Assembly (NCBI RefSeq): GCF_000622085.1
Contig: NZ_JHWL01000022.1
Location: 1-64,000, forward strand
Origin: Butyrivibrio proteoclasticus P6B7
GTDB taxonomy: Bacteria; Bacillota; Clostridia; Lachnospirales; Lachnospiraceae
DNA length: 64,000 bases
Direction of reading: 5' to 3'
Shown here: positions 52,274 through 61,150 of the stretch, in pieces
Layout of the letters: each line of letters begins with the position of its first letter
Numbering within the stretch: the first letter of the stretch is position 1
Translations under genes and position numbers: made by a program
The notes under the pieces: generated by a model
The model's database searches: none
Told to the model about the DNA's origin: nothing
Seen by the model: the letters and a program-made list of their open reading frames with translations, nothing else

Positions 52274-52879
52274 ATGAACACATCAACACTTATTGAAGCC
52301 TTTGGATATCTGGGCTCTGCTCTGGTGCTGGTATCATTCTTAATGGTATCAGTTGTTAAGCTTAGAATAGTTAACACCATCGGAAGCACAATTTTCACAA
52401 TCTATGCGTTTATTATCCACTCATATCCAACAGCTCTTATGAATCTTTGCCTTGTGCTTATCAACATTTACTACCTTATCAAACTCAGTAATACCAAGGT
52501 TAGCTACGATTTTGTTAAAACTGATGACCGCGGATCTCTTTTTAACTATCTTGTTGATCTCTATCGTCAGGACATCGAGAAATGTTTCCCTGGAATTGAC
52601 ACAAACTTTGATAGCGCTAACGCTTCTTATATGATCTGCAATAATGGAAAACCAGTTGGAATTGCTGTAGGAAAAAAAGAAGATAAGAATCTTGAACTGT
52701 TATTAGACTATTCAATCCCAGAATACAGGGACTTTTCAATCGGAAAGTTCTTATATGAAAAGCTTGCCCAGGAAGGAATAAGCAAGGTTATTTACAAAGG
52801 CTCCGACCTCAACCACAAAGCTTACCTTTCACATGTTGGCTTTGTGGACAAGGGCGGTTTTTATGAAAAAGAGCTATAA
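52274..52879 (+). CDS. YgjV-like membrane domain fused to a GNAT-like domain
   Basis: 201 residues. Residues 1-75 have three membrane segments with FGYLGSALVLVSFLMVSVVKLRIVN, like the YgjV family; residues 85-200 look like an acetyltransferase fold (YSIPEYRDFSIGKFLYEKLAQEGISKV, SHVGFVDKG). Start at the ATG at 52274 with GGAGG. It ends in Lys-Glu-Leu-stop, which is an exact AAAAGAGCTA motif copy. Confidence 0.7.
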   Translation: MNTSTLIEAFGYLGSALVLVSFLMVSVVKLRIVNTIGSTIFTIYAFIIHSYPTALMNLCLVLINIYYLIKLSNTKVSYDFVKTDDRGSLFNYLVDLYRQDIEKCFPGIDTNFDSANASYMICNNGKPVGIAVGKKEDKNLELLLDYSIPEYRDFSIGKFLYEKLAQEGISKVIYKGSDLNHKAYLSHVGFVDKGGFYEKEL

Positions 52880-52887
52880 TTGTCTTA

Positions 52888-53124
52888 TCAAGGCTTGTTG
52901 ATATCGTGAAGCATCTTAAGGGTCTCGATATCATTAGCAGTAAGCTTAACATTGGATTCCAGTGTCTTGCCTTCTGGAGTAACGACTTTCATCTCACAGA
53001 TAGTGCCCTCTTCAAGAGCATTAGCTGCTACAGCCTGGAAAAATGGCATTACCTTGGGATGATCCTGCTGAAAAAGGCCAAGCCTTTGCTGTAATTGCAT
53101 AAGCATCATTGGATTCATATTCAT
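52888..53124 (-). CDS. Small hypothetical protein, 78 residues
   Basis: Met-rich start (MNMNPMMLMQLQQRL), then a helical and beta stretch with VTPEGKTLESNVKL. No family recognised. AAAGGA ribosome site about 10 nt upstream. Convergent with the YgjV-GNAT gene. Confidence 0.65.
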   Translation of the reverse strand: MNMNPMMLMQLQQRLGLFQQDHPKVMPFFQAVAANALEEGTICEMKVVTPEGKTLESNVKLTANDIETLKMLHDINKP

Positions 53125-53184
53125 AAGTTAGCGTTCCTTTCAGTTATAATAAGAGTATTCTAACACAAATCAGATTGGATTATT

Positions 53185-53296
53185 ATAGTTAAAAAATAGT
53201 CAAAGTATATAATATAGTTAAAAAATAATCAATGTTTTTTGGGAATTATCACTATATTTTTCACTATTTTTGACTGAAATCAAGTTTTTTTGATTT
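53185..53296. repeat. Repeats upstream of pta
   Basis: TATAGTTAAAAAATA followed by A/G-TCAA occurs twice (about 53184-53204 and 53213-53233). Further on, a related inverted word lies in CACTATTTTTGACT, and AAATCAA-x6-TTGATTT (53277-53296) is a 7-bp inverted repeat. The very AT-rich block precedes the pta gene, so a regulatory role is plausible. Confidence 0.5.
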
Positions 53297-53377
53297 TATA
53301 AGGACTATAATCCCAATTGCGCTTAAGAAATGTATGCGCTTACATAGATTAAACCCGATAAAAAGGAGGATAAATAA

Positions 53378-54361
53378 ATGTACGGATTTGGTGATATGAT
53401 TGAAAAGCTTAAGGCTAACCCAAAGACTATCGTTTTCCCAGAGGGATCTGACCCAAGAATTCTTGAGGCAGCTTCAAGACTTCTGGCTGGAAACTTTATT
53501 AAACCAATTCTCTTAGGTAACGAGGAAGAGATTATTAAATCAGCAGAGTCTGCTGGATACAACATCAGAGGTGCTAAGATTATCGACCCTGAGAACTTCG
53601 AAAAGTTCGATGAGATGGTTGAGCAGTTCTGCGAATTAAGAAAGAGCAAGGGAATGACTCCTGAGAAGGCTATTCCTATTCTTAAGCAGACTAACTATTT
53701 TGGAACAATGCTTGTAAAGATGGGGCTTGGCGACTGTCTTCTCGGAGGAGCAACATATTCAACAGCTGATACTGTAAGACCAGCTCTTCAGATCATCAAG
53801 ACAAAGCCTGAGAACTCTATCGTTTCTTCATGCTTTATCCTTGTTCGTCCTGCAGCTACAGGCGAGAACGAGGTTATTGCAATGGCTGACTGTGGTATCA
53901 ACATCAATCCTAACGAGGATGAGCTTGTTGAGATCTGTGGCGAGACTGTTGGATGCGCTAGAAGATTTGGCGTAGATCCTAAGGTTGCTTTCCTTTCATT
54001 CTCTACAAAGGGATCTGCTAAGGACGACACAGTAACAAAGATGCAGAACGCAACTAAGAAGGCTCAGGAGAGATATCCTGATATCCCAATCGATGGCGAA
54101 TTACAGTTTGACGCAGCTGTTTCTCCAAAGGTAGCTAAGCAGAAGGCTCCTGGTTCAGCTGTTGCCGGACATGCTAATACATTTATCTTCCCAGACATTA
54201 ACGCTGGTAACCTTGGATACAAGATTGCTCAGAGAATGGGTAACTTTGAAGCATATGGCCCTATTCTTCTTGGTCTTAATGCTCCAATCAATGACCTTTC
54301 TCGTGGATGCAACGCTATTGAGGTTTACTCAATGTCTATCATCACTGCAGCTCTTGCGTAA
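53378..54361 (+). CDS. pta: Phosphate acetyltransferase
   Basis: 327-residue enzyme converting acetyl-CoA to acetyl phosphate, used with acetate kinase to make ATP in fermentation. Seen: IVFPEGSDPRILEAASRL at the N-terminus, LGGATYSTADTVRPALQII, PDINAGNLGYKIAQRM and GPILLGLNAPINDLSRG. Short (single-domain) bacterial form. No ackA follows, which is unusual since the two are often adjacent. Very good AGGAGG site and high-expression-like codon choice. Confidence 0.95.
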   Translation: MYGFGDMIEKLKANPKTIVFPEGSDPRILEAASRLLAGNFIKPILLGNEEEIIKSAESAGYNIRGAKIIDPENFEKFDEMVEQFCELRKSKGMTPEKAIPILKQTNYFGTMLVKMGLGDCLLGGATYSTADTVRPALQIIKTKPENSIVSSCFILVRPAATGENEVIAMADCGININPNEDELVEICGETVGCARRFGVDPKVAFLSFSTKGSAKDDTVTKMQNATKKAQERYPDIPIDGELQFDAAVSPKVAKQKAPGSAVAGHANTFIFPDINAGNLGYKIAQRMGNFEAYGPILLGLNAPINDLSRGCNAIEVYSMSIITAALA

Positions 54362-54387
54362 TTTAATTACATATGTTATTGATAAAA

Positions 54388-54412
54388 GAAGCTCCTGTTC
54401 ATCAGGAGCTTC
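54388..54412. terminator. Terminator between pta and the GGDEF gene
   Basis: GAAGCTCCTG-TTCAT-CAGGAGCTTC followed by TTT. It overlaps the end of the convergent GGDEF gene and can serve both. Confidence 0.75.
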
Positions 54413-56561
54413 TTTCACGTCTTCTATTATTTTTCCTATAATAATTGGCCTTATCTTCATACATGGCCTTATCTGCTTCCTTGGTAACCTCTTCAATGTT
54501 TACCGAGGATGATGACCAGGCCCAGCCTGTGGCAACAGAAATACCGTCGGCATCTTCAAACTGCTGTCTTACGTCAAGACACATCTTTTCAAACGTATCC
54601 TTGTCGTATCTAGTAGCTATAACCACGAATTCATCGCCACCAGCACGATATACATAATCTTTTCCAAAGGCGTTTTCCAGCATCTTGCTAAGACGCTTTA
54701 ACAGCCTGTCGCCTGCTTCATGACCCTGAGTATCATTTACATGTTTCAGTCCATTTGCATCCGCAAACATTATACCAACTTCTGAATGTCTTTCTTTTAG
54801 CCTCTTCACCACAAGCTCCATGGCATTTCTGTTCTTTACGCCGCAGAGACTGTCATATACACTCTTTTCCTCAAGCTCATCCAAAAGTCTTTTACGACTA
54901 ATGACAGATGAAAGGAAATAAGAAATGGTCTCCACCAGCTGTCTGATATCAAAGCCAATATTTGTCTTATGTAAAGTGGCACCCAGATAGCCCATCAACT
55001 GACCCTCGTCATAAATAGGCACCTCTACAAGGTTTTTGATATTGTATTCTGAAAGAATTCTATACATTCTAGGATGGCTATCCTTCAGATTCTCAAGGTT
55101 ATCAATGATAATATTAAAAGCACCAATAAACTCATCTTCCCAGTTGATCATATTCTCTCTGGTAAGATTCTGGAATTTATCAATATTGGTCTCAACACCT
55201 TCATCGCACCACTCAAAGGTCTGACTAAAGTGCTCTCCATCAGTAGTTTCAACAATGTAAAGCCTCTCTCCACCAATAGCTTCGCCGACAGTCTGTAAAA
55301 GAGATTGTATTGATTCCTCATAAGGCATTCCACTGTGTAAAAGCTTCGTACAGTTAATGATAAGGTCATCTGTACGCCACTCTCTGCCCAGCCTTTCAGA
55401 TGTCATTCTTTCTTTTGTGACATCCTCGAAAATTATTGCAACTTTTCCTTTACTTGCGGCCTGATCTACAATTACTGAAATCCATTTTCCTGTGTGAGGA
55501 ATATAGATAGTCTCCTTACTCTTCTTACCATTGTAGGCAGCATCTTTAAGAATGTCGCACCAAAATTCCTTCTTGGTCTTAAAGGTAGACATAATTGATT
55601 TTCCAAAAAGAACTTCCTCATCCAGCTCCATTACCTTTGAAACCAGGTCGCTTGCATACATGCAATAGATATCCGAAACCTGCTCATTCTCATCAAGAAC
55701 AACGCGGAATACAGAATATGCTACAGGAAGCTTATTAAACAGCTGAACATAGTCATCCTTAATAAGAATGTGCTCAGTCGCTGTACAAACGCTTCTTACA
55801 CAGAAAAAGTAGACCATCTTGCCTTCTATAATGCGTCTTAGCAAGAGATAAGCCTTCCACTCATCTGCTCCATCAGGCATAATTGTTTTGTAATAGGCGA
55901 TCAGGAAATTATTTTTTTCAACAGAAAATAGATGGTTGATACTATCAATGGAATAATAATCGATAAATATCTGCCTGGAATCCGGATGAATATAGTTTTC
56001 TGCATAGAAACTGGTAAAATCTGCAAAATCAACGAAGTCTTTTTTATCAGCCTTTCCATAACGCTCGTTATTGTATAAAGCCTTTATTTCCTTGAAGTCC
56101 TCATCAATTGTACAGATATTATCATAGAAAGAATATAGATATCTTAAATACTTATCAAGCTCTGACACTTTTTCAGACAAAGAATTATTAGACATATTGC
56201 GTAATAAGAGCTTGCAGATTATCTGCTCCTTATCTTCTTCAGGTATCCAACATCTCATTTTGAGGCAACAGTATGCACCGTTATTAACAAACTCTTTTTC
56301 TTCAACCTGTCCTGAAGAAACACACTCTTTCGCAAACGCAAGAAGTCCCTCATAGATACCTGTATCATGCCTATTAAAGTATTCTTCTGTTTCAGAAAGA
56401 CTCTTAAAACCAATAGATCTTATTTCATCAATGAAATCCTTAGAAGCATAGTCACACCAAAAGCGCCCTCCCTTGCAAATAAGGACAGCGACTGGAAACC
56501 TGTCATTTAGTTCAGAAAAATCACTTTCTGAATATCGACTATTAGTTTCTACTTCTGACAT
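54402..56561 (-). CDS. GGDEF diguanylate cyclase with PAS/GAF-like sensor region
   Basis: 719 residues, soluble. The C-terminal domain (about 550-715) has the intact RAGGDEFVV signature, DANGLKHVNDTQGHEAGD and YDSLCGVKNRNAM, so it should make c-di-GMP. No RxxD inhibitory site is visible 5 residues before GGDEF. Before it lie a GAF-like region (about 400-540) and PAS-like regions (about 270-390 and N-terminal). It follows a second GGDEF gene on the same strand. Confidence 0.9.
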   Translation of the reverse strand: MSEVETNSRYSESDFSELNDRFPVAVLICKGGRFWCDYASKDFIDEIRSIGFKSLSETEEYFNRHDTGIYEGLLAFAKECVSSGQVEEKEFVNNGAYCCLKMRCWIPEEDKEQIICKLLLRNMSNNSLSEKVSELDKYLRYLYSFYDNICTIDEDFKEIKALYNNERYGKADKKDFVDFADFTSFYAENYIHPDSRQIFIDYYSIDSINHLFSVEKNNFLIAYYKTIMPDGADEWKAYLLLRRIIEGKMVYFFCVRSVCTATEHILIKDDYVQLFNKLPVAYSVFRVVLDENEQVSDIYCMYASDLVSKVMELDEEVLFGKSIMSTFKTKKEFWCDILKDAAYNGKKSKETIYIPHTGKWISVIVDQAASKGKVAIIFEDVTKERMTSERLGREWRTDDLIINCTKLLHSGMPYEESIQSLLQTVGEAIGGERLYIVETTDGEHFSQTFEWCDEGVETNIDKFQNLTRENMINWEDEFIGAFNIIIDNLENLKDSHPRMYRILSEYNIKNLVEVPIYDEGQLMGYLGATLHKTNIGFDIRQLVETISYFLSSVISRKRLLDELEEKSVYDSLCGVKNRNAMELVVKRLKERHSEVGIMFADANGLKHVNDTQGHEAGDRLLKRLSKMLENAFGKDYVYRAGGDEFVVIATRYDKDTFEKMCLDVRQQFEDADGISVATGWAWSSSSVNIEEVTKEADKAMYEDKANYYRKNNRRRERSS

Positions 56562-56567
56562 GTACTA

Positions 56568-57989
56568 CTACTTACTCCCTTTTAATGGATTACTTTTCTT
56601 ATGACGCCTCTCATGATCCTGATAGTAGATCGTCTTATCCCTGTACATCTCTTCGTCAGCCTTCTTTATTGCCTTATTTATGTCTTTTGAGTCCTTAATC
56701 CACACAGAACCAATAGATAACGACACCTGTTTCGTTTTTCCTCTTAGCTTTTTTACCAAGCCATCAAACTTATCTTCCTCAATCTCAGGAACTATTGCTA
56801 TAAATTCATCGCCACCAATTCTGTAGCAGAACTTTCCCTTAAAGATTGAAGAAAACAGCTCTGCAGCTTCTTTAATATACGAATCTCCAGCTACATGCCC
56901 CTGTTCATCGTTGATTGTCTTAAGTCCGTTGATATCTGAATAACAAACTCCTGCGCAAATGGACATGTTAGATAAAAGACCTAACGTCTGATTCAGGGAA
57001 TATCTATTGCCCAGACCTGTAAGCGCATCATGACTTCCAAGGTACATCATCTCGTTACTAAGGTTATTATTTCTAATCTCAGCTGCCAAAAAAATAGCAA
57101 CTGTTTTTATCATTTCCTCAACATCCAGCCTAAGATCCAACGCATAATTATCAACAACCATATAGCCTATAACATCCTGCTTATCCTTAAGCTCTGTCAG
57201 AATATACCGTGAAACTCGGCCCGCCAGGACTTCTTTATAGGCTTCCTCGTTAGAAATCTTCATGTTAGAGGTATCATCTATCTTTACCAGGCCCTTACCT
57301 TTTAGCTGTTGTTTCCACATCTCAAGGATGTTGTATTTTTCTATGGTCTTTCTGGGTGGAAGCTCCGATGGTCGTGAACTGCTGACCCATTCATAGAATT
57401 CTCCATGCTTTACGTCTTCACCCTCTACAATGAATACTCTGTCAGCTTCAAAGGTCTGGCCAATAAGCTTCAGCGCCTTCTTAATTCCTTTTCCAAAATC
57501 AGAGGCATAAAGCACCTTGGCACACTCTATGACCAGGTCATTAGTGTTTGAAGTCTTTACATTCTCTTCCTCATCCTTCTTGGCTGCTGTAACATCGTGA
57601 ATTATAAATGCACAGAATCCCTTCTGATAAACTGGGACTGCCCAGAACTCAAACCACTTGTCAAACTGGGTGTTGTATGTTCGTGAGATTGTGGACTGGC
57701 GTAGAATTGCCGCATGATAACTATACTTTATCCAGTCCTCATCGTTGTTACTAACCGAAGAATAATATGTACTTCCTATAAGCTCTGCAGATGGGCGTCC
57801 CACCAGAGAAGCATATTTTTCATTTGCAAAAAGAAACAGCATATCCTTCACTGTTCCAAAGGGGTCTGTTAACACCTTGAAAATGCAGCAAGCATCAGGA
57901 AGATCCTTGAGCATATAGAGAATATCAGATGGTCCAAACTCGGACACAGCTGAGTATCCAATTTTTCCGTCAGAAGTCTGTCTAGCCAT
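56568..57989 (-). CDS. GGDEF diguanylate cyclase with PAS/GAF-like sensor region
   Basis: 473 residues, soluble. PAS-like domain at the N-terminus (about 15-135), GAF-like domain (about 145-295), GGDEF domain (about 305-465) with intact RIGGDEFIAIV and NGLKTINDEQGHVAGD. Start at the ATG at 57989 because GGAG lies about 7 nt upstream; a longer frame at 58013 has none. The gene pair (6 nt apart) and the GEMM-like RNA at 37.7 kb suggest active c-di-GMP signalling. Confidence 0.9.
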   Translation of the reverse strand: MARQTSDGKIGYSAVSEFGPSDILYMLKDLPDACCIFKVLTDPFGTVKDMLFLFANEKYASLVGRPSAELIGSTYYSSVSNNDEDWIKYSYHAAILRQSTISRTYNTQFDKWFEFWAVPVYQKGFCAFIIHDVTAAKKDEEENVKTSNTNDLVIECAKVLYASDFGKGIKKALKLIGQTFEADRVFIVEGEDVKHGEFYEWVSSSRPSELPPRKTIEKYNILEMWKQQLKGKGLVKIDDTSNMKISNEEAYKEVLAGRVSRYILTELKDKQDVIGYMVVDNYALDLRLDVEEMIKTVAIFLAAEIRNNNLSNEMMYLGSHDALTGLGNRYSLNQTLGLLSNMSICAGVCYSDINGLKTINDEQGHVAGDSYIKEAAELFSSIFKGKFCYRIGGDEFIAIVPEIEEDKFDGLVKKLRGKTKQVSLSIGSVWIKDSKDINKAIKKADEEMYRDKTIYYQDHERRHKKSNPLKGSK

Positions 57990-58183
57990 TCTTTTCTCCA
58001 CACAACAATACAATAAACCTTATTATGTCTAATTATACATTAATAAACCGTGAAAAGACAGACTGTTGTGACTGATTTATGAATATAGTATTACAATTTC
58101 CATAAATATTTATAAAGCCATTCTTTTTGCCACGTTAAAATATACGGTATATGGTAAAATATTCTTACTCATGGAGGTGTCTA

Positions 58184-59434
58184 ATGGGCATAAAAAGAGC
58201 TTTAAAACCTATTATTCCAATATTAGCCATGTCATTGGTTTTATGCTCATGCTCAAAGTCTGCCCAGAAAAGCATCAGAGATTATGCAGATGAAGAAGAT
58301 CTGCCTACCTTATCTATCGCTGCCCGCAGTGGTTCCTACACCGATGTAATAAGCAGCGTTCTTGCACAATTTGAGGAAGACAATAACTGTAAGGTCTTTA
58401 TAACTTCCTTTGACAGCGATGAACTTCATGATGAAATCCTGGAAAATTCCCAAAAAGAAACTGGTTTTTACGATGTGATCATGATAGATGATCCTCTAAT
58501 GCCTGAATATATCGAGAACGGTGTGCTATGCAATCTGACCAAGCTTGGATATATCGACGACGAAGACTTCGTGGAAAAATCAAGGCTTCTTGGCAAAGAT
58601 CCCTATCCCCTTGGCGCCACATACGCACTCCCCTTCTCTGGAAATGTTCAGCTTATTTTTTATAACGAGGATATAATTGGCTCCAACCCAGACTTTTCAA
58701 GCTGGGACAATGTTTTAGAATACTGTCAGAAGGCTAATGAAGCAGGAAAAAAGGGATATGCTATCCGTGGACAGACAGGAAATCCCATCGTTTCTGATTT
58801 TCTCCCTATCCTTTGGGCCTTTGGGGCGGACATTTTTGATGATTACGACAATGTTATCTTAGACTCCAAGGAAAGCCGCGAAGCTCTTAGTTTTTACTGT
58901 AAGTTATACGAAACTGGAGAATGCTATAACAAAGACTCTTTAGTTGAAGCTATTTCCAGTGGAGAAGCTGCTATTGGATTGGGCTGGCCTTCTTGGTTCA
59001 TATCTGGCACAGGTTCTAAGGCTGCTATTTCTCAGATTCCTTCCAAAAAAGACTCATCTACAGAGGCTTTTGCCACTGGTGAGATTGGCAACTGGCTACT
59101 TGGCGTTTCCGATAATTCAACCAATAAAGAGCTTGCTCTTGAATTAGTTAGATACTTAACCAGCGCGGATGTTCAAAAAAGAACTCTTAGTTATGGCGGA
59201 ATCCCTACAAGAAAAAGTGTCTTCCGGGATCAGGACATCCTTACTCAGTACCCGTTTTTTGAGACAATATATAATGGAACCAATAACTCCCGTGTAAGGC
59301 CAAGAACAACAAAATGGTCCCAGATTGAAGATGTATTTGGCGCTGAGCTTATGAAATGTATTAACAATGAACAGAGCATTGATGCAACAATCACAAACTC
59401 CCACAAGGCCATCAAAGAGCTGGTAAAAGAATAA
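58184..59434 (+). CDS. Orphan solute-binding lipoprotein (sugar type)
   Basis: 416 residues. Signal peptide and lipobox LCSC near residue 22; the rest is a family 1 sugar-binding fold. No permease or ATPase genes are nearby. It is divergent from the GGDEF pair and could work with a remote transporter or as an extracellular sensor part. Start at the ATG at 58184 with GGAGGTG upstream; the ATG at 58151 lacks one. Confidence 0.85.
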   Translation: MGIKRALKPIIPILAMSLVLCSCSKSAQKSIRDYADEEDLPTLSIAARSGSYTDVISSVLAQFEEDNNCKVFITSFDSDELHDEILENSQKETGFYDVIMIDDPLMPEYIENGVLCNLTKLGYIDDEDFVEKSRLLGKDPYPLGATYALPFSGNVQLIFYNEDIIGSNPDFSSWDNVLEYCQKANEAGKKGYAIRGQTGNPIVSDFLPILWAFGADIFDDYDNVILDSKESREALSFYCKLYETGECYNKDSLVEAISSGEAAIGLGWPSWFISGTGSKAAISQIPSKKDSSTEAFATGEIGNWLLGVSDNSTNKELALELVRYLTSADVQKRTLSYGGIPTRKSVFRDQDILTQYPFFETIYNGTNNSRVRPRTTKWSQIEDVFGAELMKCINNEQSIDATITNSHKAIKELVKE

Positions 59435-59454
59435 TTTAATAACACATGTTATTA

Positions 59455-59483
59455 GAGCTTAAGGATTATTAATCCTTAAGCTC
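59455..59483. terminator. Terminator between the binding-protein gene and larC
   Basis: GAGCTTAAGGATTA-T-TAATCCTTAAGCTC is a near-perfect 14-bp inverted repeat followed by TTCTTTTATTT. It overlaps the end of larC, which converges. Confidence 0.75.
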
Positions 59484-60728
59484 TTCTTTTATTTCTTGTA
59501 AGGATTTGCCTGTCCTTCTGGCTATTCCGGCAAGATCCTCGTATTCATATTTAGTTCTTTCCACATTGTATCCAAAAGATCTTTTTACTCTCACTTCTCC
59601 ATAGGGAGTATCAAGCTTCTTGATCTCTCTGTCTAGAACATATCTATTGGATACAACTTCTCTGATTCCCAAAGTAGTGGTATTTGCAAATATCTTTTCA
59701 ATGATCTGATCTCTTTTATCAAGCTTACAAATGCAAGTAATAAGCGTTCCCGGCCTACTCTTCTTCATTCCAACCGCAGTTGTGAAGACCTCAAGGGCCC
59801 CCTCTGCAAAAAGAGCTTCCATTGCATAGCCAATTTCCTCAGCCGTCATGTCATCAACATTACAATTAAGCTCCACTATCTGCTCTGAGGAATCCTGCGC
59901 TTCTCCCCAAAGAGCTCGTACACAATTGGCCTGAGGGAAATCCTTTTTGCCCATGCCATAACCAATCTTATTAACCACCATCTGTGGCTGGTTGGAGAAC
60001 TCAAATGCAAAATACTTAACCAGCGCAGCCCCTGTTGGCGTACACAGCTCCGTTTTAATCGTGTCACTTCCATAGCTTGGAATTCCATTTAGCAAAAGAG
60101 CTGTCGCCGGAGTAGGAACAGGAAGAATACCGTGAGCGCACTTAGCACTTCCTCCACCATAGTTTATAGGCGAAACAATGATCTTATCCGGGTCAAGCTC
60201 ATGAATCAGGTAGCAAACTGCCAGAACATCAGCAATTGCATCCATTTCTCCGACTTCGTGGAAATGAATCATAGAGATTTCTTCGTTGTGAGCCTTGCTC
60301 TCTGCCTCTGCCAGAAGCTGATAAACCTCTCTGACATCACTCTTTATATCCTTAGAAACGTTTAAATTCTCAATTATATCTTCGATATCATGCAGGAAAT
60401 TTAAGCTATGATCGTGATTATGATCATGCTCACTATTAGCACTGCTATGCTCACTATGACCGTGGTCATGGCTATGTTCATGTTCGTGCTCATGTTCTCC
60501 GTGGTCCTCCCAAAGCTCACCCTCTTCCTTGCCATCAACAAGGACTCTGACATGATTTCCAGCAATGCCACACTTCCTACTTTCTTCAAGGACATAGGTA
60601 ACCTTAGGAACCCCAAGGCCATTCAATTCCCGAACCATTTTATCCGGATCTTCAAATAGGCCTAAAAGAGCCGCAGTAAGCATATCTCCAGCCACACCCA
60701 TCTTACACTCTATAAAAAGAGTTCTCAT
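59469..60728 (-). CDS. larC: LarC nickel-insertion protein for the lactate racemase-type cofactor
   Basis: 419 residues. LarC inserts nickel into the pincer cofactor (pyridinium bisthiocarboxylate mononucleotide). Seen: ECKMGVAGDMLTAALLGL at the N-terminus, IHFHEVGEMDAIADV, GGGSAKCAHGILPVPTPATA and NCNVDDMTAEEIG. A His-rich insert at about residues 78-112 (alternating His/Glu/Asp/Ser) suggests nickel storage. Start at the ATG at 60728 with GGAGG. LarA, LarB and LarE are not in the window. Confidence 0.92.
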   Translation of the reverse strand: MRTLFIECKMGVAGDMLTAALLGLFEDPDKMVRELNGLGVPKVTYVLEESRKCGIAGNHVRVLVDGKEEGELWEDHGEHEHEHEHSHDHGHSEHSSANSEHDHNHDHSLNFLHDIEDIIENLNVSKDIKSDVREVYQLLAEAESKAHNEEISMIHFHEVGEMDAIADVLAVCYLIHELDPDKIIVSPINYGGGSAKCAHGILPVPTPATALLLNGIPSYGSDTIKTELCTPTGAALVKYFAFEFSNQPQMVVNKIGYGMGKKDFPQANCVRALWGEAQDSSEQIVELNCNVDDMTAEEIGYAMEALFAEGALEVFTTAVGMKKSRPGTLITCICKLDKRDQIIEKIFANTTTLGIREVVSNRYVLDREIKKLDTPYGEVRVKRSFGYNVERTKYEYEDLAGIARRTGKSLQEIKEELKD

Positions 60729-60802
60729 AAATACCTCCAATTGTTATATAACCTATATCGATTATATATGTTATATTTTGCATATGTTTTATGTGCTATG
60801 AT

Positions 60803-61150
60803 TCAGTCGTCGATAGTAACATTCTTTAGCTCAACGCTCTTTCCTGCGATAATATGTGCTTTCCTTCCTCCGCAATGAGGGCACAGATATCTGTTTTCTT
60901 TTGATGGTAAATACTCTTTGTTGCACTCTTCACATAAGGCCTTAACCGGCACTTCTACGCACACAAGCTCTGAACCCTCAAGTAATGTGCCTTTCGTAGC
61001 CTCTGGATAGTATTTATGAAGATAATATGGCATTACACCGCTTGTCTTTCCTACTTCAACTTCAATCGATCTGACTCTCTTGGCGTTATTTTCCTGCGCT
61101 ACCTCTATCGCCAGCGCTGCCAGTCTCATGATATAACTCATCTCATGCAT
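60803..61150 (-). CDS. hypA: HypA nickel-delivery protein
   Basis: 115 residues. Begins Met-His-Glu, the nickel-binding His2 of HypA, and has a four-Cys zinc site (CEECNKEY and CPHCGG). HypA delivers nickel for hydrogenase or urease maturation. Here it lies upstream of larC rather than beside hydrogenase genes. Start at the ATG at 61150 with AGGAG; the longer frame lacks the MHE start. Confidence 0.92.
   Translation of the reverse strand: MHEMSYIMRLAALAIEVAQENNAKRVRSIEVEVGKTSGVMPYYLHKYYPEATKGTLLEGSELVCVEVPVKALCEECNKEYLPSKENRYLCPHCGGRKAHIIAGKSVELKNVTIDD

Larger units (their letters stand above)
3139..52876. repeat. Dispersed 10-bp motif AAAAGAGCTA / TAGCTCTTTT, 32 exact copies
   Basis: Start positions read by eye. 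AAAAGAGCTA on plus: 3139, 3379, 4425, 7225, 11150, 12262, 12962, 14018, 15896, 16955, 19743, 33034, 39393, 39645, 42259, 45087, 46665, 50011, 52867. On minus (TAGCTCTTTT on plus): 4644, 11971, 13286, 14898, 18152, 18499, 20223, 21393, 26835, 34079, 41736, 42504, 48763. Relative to genes: 18 read Lys-Glu-Leu, 5 Ser-Ser-Phe, 5 Ala-Leu-Leu/Phe, 1 Lys-Arg-Ala, 3 are intergenic (3139, touching a stop codon; 13286; 26835). Many one-mismatch copies also occur (for example 8561, 10604, 30085, 58193, 60094, 62462). Confidence 0.9.

Noticed and set aside
3139..52876. Reading the 10-mer as a codon or protein-motif effect
   Set aside because: The word occurs in four coding registers and three intergenic places, so a preferred Lys-Glu-Leu tripeptide cannot explain it.
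3139..52876. Calling the 10-mer a strand-polar segregation (KOPS-like) site
   Set aside because: Both orientations are frequent (19 and 13) and mixed along the window, without a clear polarity. It cannot be excluded without whole-genome data.
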